Below are positions 23,532 to 35,666 of a stretch of 64,000 nucleotides of DNA, piece by piece. A model generated the notes under the pieces. That model worked only from the letters and a program-made list of their open reading frames with translations, was not told the DNA's origin and ran no database searches. The position numbers were made by a program, and so were the translations under genes. Position 1 is the first letter of the stretch, and each line of letters starts with the position of its first letter. Source of the stretch: Corylus avellana (taxonomy: Eukaryota; Streptophyta; Magnoliopsida; Fagales; Betulaceae); NCBI RefSeq assembly GCF_901000735.1, contig NC_081543.1, forward strand, positions 37,692,590 to 37,756,589, written 5' to 3'.

Positions 23532-24773
23532 AATTTCCTGAACCATTGGAGACTTTCTTTTTTTTTTCCTTTCATTCCCTGCCGAAGTGTACGAACTCCA
23601 GCTCCATAAACTGCAACTATTAACCTCCCTTGCGGTTGAGGTTTCTCACTATTTAGGACTTAAAGGTACGCTTTTCCTCTCTCCTTGATTGGTTTACTTG
23701 AAATTTTTGAATCTCTTTCATATATGATTACTTTGAATGTTTGATTCAGCTTTTGCATACAGAATATGTTTTCTCCCCATTTCATCGATAAACTATTACT
23801 TTGATTGATGGTTATAGTCAAAACCCAGAACCGTTTTTTGCATGCGAGGTGTTTGAGTAAAGTTCCCTTTAAGTCTGTTTGGTTCCTAAGAAACGGAAAA
23901 GATACATAAATCTCAGTCACGCAATTGAACAAGGATTAGTGAAGTTGGTTTGTCTTCTGTAGTTTCTCAGTGATCAAACAGTGAATCTTGTGTTACTGGC
24001 TCATTTTGTGCTATAAGTTGGACACTTTCTGAACTGGGTCATAGTAATGGTTAAGGAAGTGTTGCACCCAACTTCCGGTGTTGCATGCAGGCGATACATT
24101 CTAGTTGATTAGGGTATTGCATTTGATATAGCATTTGAATTGGCTTAAAACAATATTGGAACGTGTTCTGAGTGATAATTTTGGTAGTCAATTTTATGTA
24201 GCACCGAATTATTTCAATGATATAAATTGGATATTGTGCAAGACGGAAAATGATGCTAGGATGGGGTCTATAGTTGATTACTAGCAATGCGAGGGGTACA
24301 ATGGATGGTGGAGAGTTGGGGGAATTCATTTTGTAATAGTTTGTATGGGATCTATCTCCTATGGAATGATTTTTAATCTGAAGGCGATACTATGGTTTTT
24401 GAGATGCATGGGCTTGTACCTTATTATGTTTATTTTTGCTAATAAACCTAGCTCAGTTTGCTTGGCATTAACCCAAGTTAAAATGAAAACATCAGAAAAA
24501 ATTTAAGAAAACATAGGAGTTGCGGTGGTGTTTAACCAAGTGATTTGTGTTCGTGTTTGCACATATGCACATTAAAGGACTTCCCGAGTGCATAAGTGGG
24601 TTAGTATCAAATGGGGAAAAAGCAGTTTGTCTTCTCACTCCCAAGGTGTTTGTCCCCAAACAAGGGTTATTTATTTATTTACGTTAAAATTTGAGCACAG
24701 AAAGAATAAAATGTATTCAAATATTCAAGTAACAACTTGGCAGTTTGTAGTTGTAGATTGAAGATCGATAACA

Positions 24774-25632
24774 ATGCTGCCACAGCGCATGAAGAAGGTC
24801 ATTACAGATAACCCAAAGAAGCTTGCCAACTTGATTGACCTTGTAAATCTTCCTTCAACGCTTAGAGAGTTTGTGGGACAGTCTCAGATTTCTCGTCTGG
24901 GATGTTTTATGCGGGTCTGGTCGTACATCAAAACCAACAATCTTCAGGTTCTTACCACTCCTTTTTGTTCCAACATTTTTCTAATTATATGCCTATCATT
25001 TGATATTATTCGTTATACTGTATATGATAAGCAATGAATTAAATCTGTGATGATTTGTCAATATCAGTCTAAGAGAATTTAAAGAATTTTTTGAAAAAAA
25101 TCAAGGATGATTTTGAATGAGAGACAAATTTGTATGATCTCCTAGATCAACTATCTTATCACAATTTGGCCAATTCATATGCCTCACTTTAGGCAATTTA
25201 TGACAGTGTGTGTGGGTGTGTGCACTCACCTGCCATTAGAAGCACCTCATTTATAAGAGGTGATGCCTGCCACTGGGAGCAGGGGTTTGTTTCTTTATTG
25301 TTAGAATTACCTCAGTGACTCAGTCCCAAATATTTACAATTGGTCATATCATGGGCGACTGAAGAAGCAAATGCAATTGGTGTTCTATTGCCTTGATGTG
25401 ATTGCACTGGTTCTAGTTTGCAACATTTATGTTTATGTTAATTGATATATATGTACTTCCTCAACCCTGACAAGAAATATGGGGTGTGTCTTTAATTGTC
25501 AAGGATCCAAACGACAAAAATATGGTCAATTGTGATGAAAATCTGAGGAGAATTCTGTTGGGCAAGCCTCAGGTTGAGCTAGCCGAACTTCCTGCATTGA
25601 TCAAATTGCATTTTCCCAAGGAGCCAAAGTAA
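24774..25632 (+). CDS. SWIB/MDM2 domain protein
   Basis: Two exons, 24774-24947 and 25504-25632, give 100 residues that are almost entirely a SWIB fold. Recognisable pieces are LPSTLREFVGQSQISRLGCF, the helix RVWSYIKTNNLQDPNDKNMV, and the end DENLRRILLGKPQVELAELP. The family includes BAF60-type chromatin remodelling subunits and small stand-alone SWIB proteins, several of them in organelles. There is no obvious transit peptide in the predicted coding part. A spliced 5' leader is likely: a possible first exon ends near 23665 and the ATG follows an acceptor-like 'tttgtag'. If that leader contains a missed upstream start, the N-terminus would be longer. The gene lies between the two GDSL copies, on the other strand. 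Confidence 0.85.
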
Positions 25633-26289
25633 GTTGAGCAATTGAGGTTAAGGCACCTATGTTCATTCTTCACCGAAAATATTTCCTTGCACAAGATTTT
25701 TTTTTTCTCAGTTTTTAGCTGCTTCATGTTGTACCAAATTAATTATGAGTATTTGTACGTTTGACTTTGCGGCTGGCTTTGAATTAGCTTTTATCTTAGT
25801 TATTTATATGCAGAATTAAACTGATAACTTAAGTTGTTAATGTTGTATTGGTCGACTCTAAATACTATCTCCATGTTGATGAGGGAAATTATTGAAAATT
25901 GCTTTTGTGATATAGAAATTTTGCTTTTCTTAAACGTATTTTGTCACCAAGGATGAGAGATACTTTATGTTTGGTAAATAGGCTAAACTTTGCCTCTCCA
26001 TCTCATTTATTTAATAGAAAGGTTCTGCAATTGGTTTAACTGGGTATCTTGTAAAACTTCTGCCATGCTTATCTCAAGGGATGACCTTCTAGTGGCATCC
26101 AATCCTTCTGCCTGTTGCATTATATATGGCCTTGTTTTTTTTAAAAAAATAAAATAAAATAAAATTATTGTGCTCCTAGTGAAGTTCAGGGCGAATCTCA
26201 GGTGATGCAAACAAAACTTCAATTTTGAATATGTTTGAATTGTTTCATTTTTTATGGAGTTGTCAAAACTCTAACAACTGAGAAAGAGC

Positions 26290-28640
26290 AATACTGTGAA
26301 TCAATAAGATTAATCCTATCATATGCACATGATTCATTATACCCTCTAGTCACCATAGAAACTCAGCTAGACTATTTTTCATCACATGATCAGCAAGGAT
26401 ACCATTTGTCTTCTCTGTGGGGTGGAAGGAATCCCAAAATACGTATTTACTTGCATCTGAACATGTGAATGGGTTTATGTTACCACACAAGTAGCTCATC
26501 TCGAATAATCCGGTTCCGCAACATGCTATTGCTGTTTCTTTGAATCCTGTAATGAGGAGTTATATTACTTATAAATTAGATCTTATGTATACAAAAACAT
26601 TAATAATGTGGTTAGGAACGTATCAAGCTGGACAAGGATTCCCTCTCCCTCCATGATTAGTGCACAATCTAAACCATAAAATCAATACCAGAAATTCACC
26701 TTGCAATGCACATGTGTTTGCGCACATGACATTGAGAGAAAATCAAATAGTTAAATAACAAGATGGAAATTTGGCTGTCTTTGCTAAGTGTGTATACATG
26801 GTTTCGCGATCCCTGTTCATATGTACTTTTTGTATCTAGTTTGGTGTAATGCTCAGAGCTTACGACAATCGAATGGCTGAAAATAATGGATGGAAGAAGA
26901 TTTTATGCCTAAAGGTGGCTCTGGTGCATAATGAACTAAAACACGCCGGTTAAAAAAATAAGGAAACAAAAAGGCAGAAGTGAGAATGCACCCATGTGCT
27001 TGGATATCTACAGCTGTATATTATCACTAGTTAAACCCAGTGAGATGCAGATTGACCAATTGGCAACTGCTTCAAGGAGCCATTTATCCTTTAAGACTAC
27101 CTACCCTCCTCAATAATATATTTGTCCCCTTGATTGATGAGGATTTTAAATCACCCCCAACCATATGATTGCTTCATTTTGGATAATCAAAGCTGATTAT
27201 ATTAGTGGACAAGTCACTTATAGGGCACCCCTTATGGTAATCAATGAGCCTGGGATTATATTGCTGGACCTTGTACAATTCATACCATGCAATTTCAAAC
27301 CAATGCTGAGTGCAGGAATATCATAGCAAAAGGCTTACCAAAGGATTCTGGATTCTGAATCATTTCGAAGAGAATATCATATGGGTTTGCAAACACTAAG
27401 CGGATTCCAGTTAACTCCTTGTTAAGATTTGCGATCAATCCCTTCAACTTTTCATTAAAATCTGTGGCTGCATTGTTGTATTCCTCTACACAATCACTCC
27501 CAAACAAGATATTTGTGGTCCTCTCCAATGGCAAACACCCCATTGGAGGAAGCCCACCTATGGATATCTTGCGAGCTCCAAGATTGTAGAGCTCCGTGAT
27601 GAAATTCCCTGCAATACCTGCTAGAAAATTCTGGTACTCCTCAATGGAAAACTCTGATGATCTTTCTGAAAGTAGATAGTAGTTCTCTAGGAAATCGTTG
27701 GTTCCCATGCTTATCAGGTAGAGTGCTTCACCCAGAACCTCGTTAGCTTTCTCCTCGCCAAGATATCCTCTCAGGTCCTTCTGGAATTCCTTATAGTTTT
27801 CTAATTCCTCCCACAGAGGTATTACAGACTGCAAGTAATACAGAAAATAAGCCTGTAGCTAACCATAAATAACTCACTCTGAAACTTGCTCGCATAATCT
27901 TTTATGTCTGTAACTAAAGTTACCATAGAGTTTCAGTAGACTATAATTCAGAAACTGATATAACAACCATTAAGAAACTTGATCAAAATGGTGAGAACTT
28001 GAAATACTTAGAAATATAAAAATGCAATTATCTGTCTGAGTTGTCTATATTATGCTTTTACTGAGGTTGAAATTAGACTTACTAGCACATTGGAAGTAGC
28101 ATTATCATAACCCGTTCCGGCAGAAGCAAAGCAAACTCCAGTAGCAAAATCTTTGATATCATATGTTGGATCCAAATATGCAGGTATTGTTGGCTTGATC
28201 CCAAAAGCTTCAGAAATGAAGTCTGTCGGAATCCGGCCATTGGAGAACCTTCCAGTGGGCTGACCACCAATGAAATCTCTACCATAAGGCTCGAAATTGC
28301 TCTTTAGCATTGTAGAGATATTGTTGTTGTTCCCTGAATCCACAGAAGAGTCTCCAAACACTATAATCGCTGGAACTCTTGCATTTATCTTTGCTATTTG
28401 CACTAGGAGATGTGCCAAGAGGAACCAATGAATGCCCTTACATGCCATCTTCTTTTTCCCTTTAGCTTTGGTCCTGACTCGTTGGTTTATAGTATTACAA
28501 ACCTGGAGGTGGTTAGCAAAGTTGGTAGGAATGAGTTTGAGTGGGGAATGGTAGAAAAAGTGAAAAACAAATTGATGCTGGTGAAGGTTGTTGAGACTTC
28601 TAATTGCTTTTTGCAGTAGCATGTAATTGGAGGAGAGTTG
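26290..28640. repeat. Duplicated GDSL block, unit 2
   Basis: Counterpart of 21030-23130. Homology includes the 3' flank, exons, introns and leader. It carries unit-specific sequence around 27000-27300 within intron 2. Confidence 0.75.
26350..28448 (-). CDS. GDSL esterase/lipase, copy 2
   Basis: Minus-strand exons 28083-28448, 27339-27828 and 26350-26546 give 350 residues. Exon 2 has exactly the same length (490 nt) as in copy 1. The signal peptide is retained (HWFLLAHLLVQIAKINA). Motifs FGDSSVDSGNNN, GTNDFLENYY and FWDSFHPTE are intact, so the enzyme should be active if expressed. Differences from copy 1 are scattered substitutions plus a one-codon deletion near the C-terminus (HEFLR against EFLW). 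An in-frame ATG at 28649 would add about 67 residues, but it runs through sequence that is leader in copy 1, so 28448 is preferred. Confidence 0.93.
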
Positions 28641-28649
28641 GCAGAACAA

Positions 28650-30540
28650 ATCTGAGGAATTTCTCTTTTAAGTAATTGTTATCATTAACTCACTTATACC
28701 AGTTCATCTTGATATTCTTGATAATAATCATAAGAAAGATGGTAGGACAACTTTCTTGAAAATATACTTATTTCTCATTTTGGTTTGAAGTAGGTGTGGC
28801 AATTCAGGTTCATGGTTTGTATTAGTATCAAGTTATGGGTGGACAAAAACACAACCCATTTAATTAATCGTGTCAAATCCCTCGATCTTGATATGTTTAA
28901 TTAGCTGGCTTGTAGAAATGAGTAGAGGCTTAAATTCCATCAGGCGTCAGCCACTAGATCAGAAAGAGACAAATGCTAATCCAAGTAGGAAGCTTAAGGA
29001 TTCTAAATTCTTGATTAATTTTGCTTCCAAGATACGTCTTTTTGGTTGGTTTAGAGCTCAAGTAAACACCTTTTTTGAGTCGAATGTGATGTCGGTTACA
29101 GTGAGCAATGCTATATAAGAAACATACAAAACTAGTTGTCACATTTTTTTCAATTAAAAATAGTTTCAAAACAGGGAAATTGCTTTTAAAAATAGTGCTT
29201 CCAGCGAGGAAAATGCTTAAGAATGGAGTTAGAAATGTTAAAATATTAAAGGCTGAAAGGGATTGTTTTGGTTAAATCAAAATGCCTAGAAGTTTCAAGC
29301 ATAGGCAATTCCGTCACTTTCCCAAGAATATCTTCACTCTTGAAAGACGCAGACATTTTCTTGTTGTGTAGCACTGGTTTCACGCACAGAGAGTTATTGT
29401 TTTTGGCGTGTGATTGAGCCACCACTCACAATTTTAATGTGACGCACCGGCACATCTACTTGCGCTCACCCCGATTTTCACAAGTTTTCTTACTAAAATT
29501 ATGTTTTTTAGCCGCGTACATCACATGAGAATCATATGCTTTAAGGATAAATGTTAATTTAATAAATTAGGACGAATAAATTTTGTTTAATACTAATTTA
29601 TACCTTTTAAATCATTGATCAAACATGCATATTGCAAAATGTTCTTCAAATTTTGTACAATTATACTAAACTTCAATGATTAAGATATATTAAATATATC
29701 CGGGTCACCACATGGCCCTTAAGGCCTACCTGTTAAGAACTTATTCATTATAATTTTCATAGACCGACTCATAGCTAAGTTGTCTAAGAAAATTGGAATG
29801 CTACCGGTGTACCCATCTACCCAGAGCCCTCGTTGGACCACCCTTGCTAAAGGGCCCAGAGCCTTGCTAAGGCAATTCAGATAAACTTTACTCCAATAGT
29901 CCAACAAAAGGCCCATCGCCTTAGCTTGGGAGGTAACCTACCCAAGGGCCGAAGAGCACCTAAATCGCAATAAATTGTATCGCACATGATTCTCTCCTCT
30001 CCACATCAAGTAATCGCTTGACCACATCAAATAATCTCTCACAATATTCTTGAAAGAGAATCACCCACAATTATAATGAGTTTTATGCAAGAATCTCTAA
30101 AGTCTTACCAAAGAAAGACTAGAACAATGAATCTGTATAAAGAAAAGAGATGATCCCCAAATATACATAATTTTTTTCCTACCTTCACTTTGCTAGAATT
30201 ACCTTTCCTCCCTCCTCATACTGAATTTTAAATTGGATTTAATTAATAGGTTTGAGTTATAATTCGGGATTTGACCTAAGAAAAATTTCTCATTCATAAC
30301 CATCTTCTCCACTAACGCTCTCGGCCAATTTGCTAAATCAATTTTGCGTTGTCCCAACTTTTATTCAACTCATTTGTTTGTTTCAACTATAATTGACCCG
30401 AAAAGAAATACAAAAACAGAAAACAAAATAAATAAAAAAAATATAAAGAAATATATTGGCAGCATTGCTACTCATGGGTCCCGCAAATACGTGGTATTTC
30501 ACTATTTCTAATTTTCTATTAGAGTGCCACACTCTTCTTG
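28650..30540. other. Intergenic spacer
   Basis: No gene supported. A piece at 28790-28890 with 'ggtgtggcaattcaggttc' and 'aacccatttaattaa' resembles the 6690-7050 repeat family. The block at 29700-30110 is less AT-rich, with 'ctaaagggcccagagcc' and 'ggcccatcgccttagc' phrases. It looks like transposon debris, but no ends or coding motifs are visible. Confidence 0.4.
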
Positions 30541-30612
30541 AAGCACCGTTCTCTCTGTTTTACTTCTCCAAATAACTGAGCCAGGGAAGGCAGAGAGAGT
30601 CACCTCTCTCCC

Positions 30613-32822
30613 ATGGCAGGTTCCAAGCTCCAAGCTATCTGGAACCACCCGGCTGGCCCCAAAACCAGTTCGTTCCCTCCTCATCTTCTCACGTTTAGTT
30701 TTGAATCGTACTCCTATTATTATTGTTATTATTAGTTTCTTTTTTGGCTTTTATAACTATGTTCTATTGGTTAATTCCGCTTGCATGATTTGAATTCGGG
30801 AAAAATATTGTAATCTAGTATCTGGGTCTTGTATAATTTGTTCAAATAAGCAATGGTTGTGTAATGGAGCCATCTTTAGTGTTTAAACTCTCTCTCTCTC
30901 TCTCTGTGTTCGGTGAACAGAGAGAGAGTTTAAATATGATGCTCGTGTTTCATGGTTTCTGTGTAGGAATTTACTTTCAATCAGTACTCTGTTTCAGATT
31001 TTATACTAGGAAAACGTAAATTTGCTTTGAATTGTCTTCAAGATAATTTATAACAGTATTGTTACTTACTGAAAAGTGTCAGCTTTAGAGTAAACATTCC
31101 CCAAAGTCTTCTCCAAACTGTTATCTTGAGTTGCCTATTTGAACTTGTTGCCGAATGTTGAGCTGCTGACTCTGTATTGCTTATAATTTTTGTTAGAATA
31201 TGGTTTTAGTTGTATCTCATAATTGTAGTTCATTTTTGGGCTCCAACTTCTAAAAGGATCATCAGCATTGCAAACTTTGCTGACTTCTCAAAGCCACCTG
31301 TAAAGATTTCTTATCCTCAGCAAATGGGTATGCACCTTGTACATTTAAAGTTACTATTCTTGCATTGAATGATTTCTAATCTCAGTTTTTGCTAAAGAAT
31401 CCAGTCTTTCTCCAAGTGCTTTTTGTGCCTTATCATTCAATTGATGTTATATGAACCTCAATTTTTACGCAGCGGTTACATGCACAGGGCTTATTTGGTC
31501 ACGCTACAGCATGGTGATTATTCCGGTATGGTTGCTTTCTGCTTTGGAGATATTAAAACTCAAAGCTGATTAATTTTTGCAGAGAATCTTTTGTAACTGT
31601 TGAATTTTTTTTGTATTCTAGTTCTGCAACATAATAATATAAGCCAGTTTCCTCATTGATTGTGTTTATGCTTCAATGAGATGCGCTAAATATGCATGAA
31701 ATGTACCTCCTTCCAATATAATTTAACATTCCACTTTCCTATTCACCATAATAAAGGCACAGAAATATTTGTCACTTTCCCCCCAAGCTTTCTATGCATA
31801 TTAGCTATTTTTTTAAGAAACTTCTGTTTGAGTTCCATTAAACATTTGTCCTAGTGTCTATTGGTTGTAGGCATAGTACTTTTTGGCCTTGTAGGATGGA
31901 TTGATTGATTTAAACATTTCAGGGAGCATTTTAATAGATATGTGATGCTCAAGATATATGTATATGTGTGATATACATACACTAACCACTTTTGAATTAA
32001 GATCTTACCCTATGGGGGTGTGATTGCTAGTTTTGAAATGAGATCTAGGAGTTTGTCTACAAGTTATATGACGACCTTGAAGCCCAAGTCTATATAGAAG
32101 GATGGATGGAACTGCAATTAAAAAAAAAAGGATTATTCTCATCATTTTTTGTAGTGAAGGGATAAAAGCTGTTCATCTTATCATCTTTTAGAGAGAAATC
32201 TGCAATAGGGAAATGTTACAGTTAGTGGATCATGTTTTTATACAGGTTCCTGCAGTTTCATTTTGTATTGAATGTCATCCTCAAAGTCATTTTCATGTTT
32301 CAAAGACGTCTTAAAGAAAAATTAAGAAGAATGAATGATGCTTGCAATTATAACAACTCAGACAGTGATGATTTTGCCTTGGGGATTGATTGGAAGCAAA
32401 GTCTTCTAACACATATATATGAATTGTTGCATTGTGGTTCTTATGTTCTAATGCTTATGCTACTGAAGACGTGTTCTTATTTGGTCTCATCAAATTTGCC
32501 TTGCAAAATCTAAATTTTCTTTGGACTACGGCTTGCAGTTGATTCTGAATTAGCCATTAAACTTCCTTGATATTGTAGAAGAACTGGAATCTTTTCAGTG
32601 TTAATGTGGCAATGGCTGGGACCGGCTTGTATCAGCTAACACGCAAAATTAAGAAAGTTGGGGTTCACCCCAAAAATTTCTCTGGTTTGAAACTTGCTAC
32701 AGCCACTGAAGTTGCCGTTTTTTCAGTGTGAAAAAACTCTCATCTGTGCTTTAATAATCTTGTCTTAACATTTCAGGCACGATTACTTTCCTGAGAGGGA
32801 AGCAGCTGTTGCAAGAGAATGA
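30613..32822 (+). CDS. MPC: Mitochondrial pyruvate carrier (MPC2/MPC4 type), copy 1, damaged last donor
   Basis: Exons 30613-30667, 31229-31327, 31473-31525, then exon 4 from 32579. Family landmarks are clear: WNHPAGPKT, HFWAPT, ISIANFADFSKPP, TGLIWSRYSMVIIP, KNWNLFSVNVAMAGTGLYQL. The protein forms the hetero-oligomeric carrier that brings pyruvate across the inner mitochondrial membrane. The normal last exon (32777-32822, HDYFPEREAAVARE) is present, and its phase needs exon 4 to stop after ATTAA. There the sequence reads GAAAGT instead of a GT donor. Without that splice, exon 4 reads through to a stop at 32729-32731, giving about 119 residues with an unrelated tail. The nearest GT (32657) puts exon 5 out of frame. 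Substitutions in the usual FKWGIS segment (here SKRIIS) also suggest relaxed constraint. The span given includes the last exon. Confidence 0.7.
30882..30934. repeat. Inverted repeat (hairpin) in MPC copy 1 intron 1
   Basis: 'tttaaactctctctct..tgttc' at 30882-30911 is mirrored by 'gaacagagagagagtttaaa' at 30915-30934, with only a few bases between. The arms differ mainly in CT repeat number, so the stem can slip. Confidence 0.7.
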
Positions 32823-33480
32823 TGACAAAAAGCTTTCAGGACCTACATGAAAATGATCTAGTGTCAGCATTTGTATATTTGTACATCCTTTTCATGTCAT
32901 ATTCTCGAGGGAGCATTTGTTTTGTTGTAGTTCTGGTCATTCTCAGCCGTTTGTTGTAGTTTGTAGCGTTTCAGTTGGGCGACCATAACAGAAAATAGTC
33001 AATGATTGGATGTTGAAGATGCCCTGTGCTATGTATAGAGTTCCAAACTTGTCTTTTCTCTTTCAATTGTATGCCTTCTTGCTTCTTGGGGGTTGAATTG
33101 AATTGTCTCTGAATTTTTTGCCTTATTTTCAGAGTGCTTCCTTTTTCCTTATCAAAGTTTGTTCTTTGAAATTGTGGATTATAGAGGCGTAGGAAGATAC
33201 TGAGTTTTGAATTTCTTTGTGGGTATGCCATTCTGATTAAATTTATCAACCTTTGATGACACTGAATAAAGTAATGCTACAAGCAGCCGTCCATGGCTGA
33301 CCGCAATTTTTTTAATGCGATTTTTTTAATGGCTAATTGTTTGTCAGCTATGCGTATGATTGATGGTCTTGTCGAAGGCACAAGATAAGCAACCATCCTT
33401 GTTAGCACAACTGTACAGTCATGGGGCCCGAAAATATATAGAATAGAGCCTGAAGTGTCACACTCTTCCCGAATCACTCG
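32823..33480. other. Spacer between the MPC copies
   Basis: It holds the 3' untranslated region of copy 1 and then the duplicated promoter-proximal sequence of copy 2 ('catggggcccg', 'tgtcacactcttcccgaa'), which resembles 30472-30545 upstream of copy 1. No other gene. Confidence 0.5.
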
Positions 33481-33561
33481 GTTGTAAGTCAACCCTACTC
33501 TGTTCTTTCAAAGTCCCTAAGAGCCACAGAAGGCAGAGAGATTGATCCCCTCATAATCAAT

Positions 33562-35666
33562 ATGGCAAGTTCCAAGCTCAAAGCTCTCTGGAACCACCGG
33601 CTGGCCCCAAAACAAGTTTGTTACCTCTGTTCTTTCTGCATACTTTTTCTCTGTCGTTTTTCTCCAGTTGTGTTCATACATTCGGTCACCATTTCCTTGC
33701 TGATGATTTAAATCATAGTATTATTAGATTTTAATTAGATTCAATTCCTTAAATCTTTTGTAGTACTGAAATCAGCTGAAAGTGTTGCATTTTGGCAACT
33801 GGGTTTTGTTTAAATGGTGCAAGTAATCAAACATCTAATGGTTGACAAACCATTTCATTTAAGCCATTTATAAAAGGACACAAGATGTTGGATTTTTTTT
33901 CCATCTTGAATGCTCTCTCAACAAGCTGTCTCCTATGGGATCAACATCCTTACTGGAGAAATGACCATTTTCAATGGACCTAACAATCTCTTCTTCACAA
34001 CCATCAATCATAAATTAAACATAATGGTTGTAATTGTGCTAATACATTCTTTAAGAACATCTCATAACAATTGCTGCAGTTTTCTTTTGGGCTCCAACTT
34101 TTAAGTGGGGCATCAGCATGGCAAATATTGCTGACTTCTCAAAGCCACCTGAAAGCCTCTCTTGCCCTCAGCAAGTAGGTATGCAACTTATAATCTTAAA
34201 TCTATATGCTTGGATTGACTGATTTAGGTCCAGTCCTTTTGTGCCATTTCATTATCTTGACGTTATATCACACCTCTTGTACAGGAATTTTTTGCACTGG
34301 AATTATTTGGTCACGCTACAGCGTGGTGGTAACTCCGGTATGGTTACTTTAAAGATAGTAGTTTTCCCCTTATGTGTGGGTTAGAACGCTCCCTTAATAA
34401 GTGAGGTCTAATGTGTGAAATGTTTAATTGAAATTATAGGTAAATGGTAGAGTCAGGGTTTAACTCATGATGTCAGCTCATTTTCTGTACATATTTTCGG
34501 TAGTATCTCTACTCTGAATGGTTTAAATTGAAGTAGATTCATGTATCTCTAAGTCAATATTATATTACATGTCTCTATTCACCATTTTCAATGCACACAA
34601 CATCTTTATTCCACAATTCCACAATATTGATGTACAGGCACCATGTGATCACGAATTTAAGTCATGGAATGAGCGACCTATAGTATAGATTAAAATGTCT
34701 TGATATTATGTATGAGCATAGTATTAAGTCATTGAATGTAATAGTTGAGTGCAGTCACTAATTAAAGAGAAAGGGCTACCGTCGAGTCAATATTGATAGA
34801 ATGAGCCATCGTGAACGTTGGATTTGAAAGCATGGTAAAATATTACGATCTTTAAGGGCTAAGGGTTTAACCAAATCCTTATTCAACAATCCTAGAGCTT
34901 TTGAATCAATGGTTAGACCCTTAACAAAATGGTTTTTCTACAGTGTCACTCTTCTAAATGTGAATAAATGCAGAACATGGAACCCAGTCCAGATTTACCA
35001 ATGGGAAGGAAGATTCAAATAGAAATGCTCTGCCTGCTATATGTAGGGAACCAAAAGAGACTCAACACTCAACATACATGGCTGTGTGATAAAAATTGCC
35101 CATCATATTATGCTGCTGAACACAACTTTTCTTTGTATTTTGTTTCTCTTATCTTTGCCTTCCCAAATCCGGAATTTATTTGGAATATTATGGATTGCAG
35201 CAGGTTCTATTTTGTTCTTAATACTGCTCTGATATTGCAGCAAAACTGGTATCTTTTCGGTAATAGTATTGCAATGGCTGGGACAGGCTTGTATCAGCTA
35301 ACACGCAGGATTCAGTTCGAGTTGAGTATGATTTAGCAACTAAATATACTGTTATTCCAGGGGCAATAGAAGTAGCTTTTTGAGTCTGGTTTTCTCTTAG
35401 AAGTTGTTGGTTTAATTAAGCTTTTGAGAAATACTGTATATACAAAACAGTAGTTCTTTAGAATTCAGTGCTGATCCTGAGATCAGTGAGCTCTAGCATC
35501 CTTGGCCTAGCTCAAGGTTGACCCACAAATAAACAAGCTTGCTATAGCTATTTAACAATGGATTTCAATTTGATGATTTTTATATCTACCCTTTTGGTGA
35601 CCTGTTCTTCTTTTCTGCAGATATGATCACTTTTCCGAGACTCAAGCAGCTGAGGGAAAAGAGTGA
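33562..35666 (+). pseudogene. MPC: Mitochondrial pyruvate carrier, copy 2, exon 1 frameshift
   Basis: Tandem partner of 30613-32822 with the same exon plan: exon 1 33562-33615, then 34080-34178 and 34285-34337 (same lengths as copy 1), 35241-35314 and 35621-35666. Exons 2-5 keep an open frame with FWAPTFKWGIS, TGIIWSRYSVVVTP, AMAGTGLYQLTRRI and a regular end. Exon 1 lacks one C relative to copy 1 (CACCGG against CACCCGG). With the homologous donor at 33616 the frame breaks. If a GT four bases further on (33620) is used, the frame is restored and a 109-residue protein results. It is therefore either a recent pseudogene or a gene rescued by a shifted donor. Conserved positions have also drifted (PESLSCPQQ, QNWYLFGNS). 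Confidence 0.65.

Noticed and set aside
28449..28649. N-terminal extension of GDSL copy 2 from the ATG at 28649
   Set aside because: The extension is not protein-like and would place the signal peptide internally; copy 1 starts at the same position as the shorter form.
32232..32513. A 93-residue frame within intron 3 of MPC copy 1
   Set aside because: It lies in an intron, has no family resemblance, and the intron of copy 2 lacks it.
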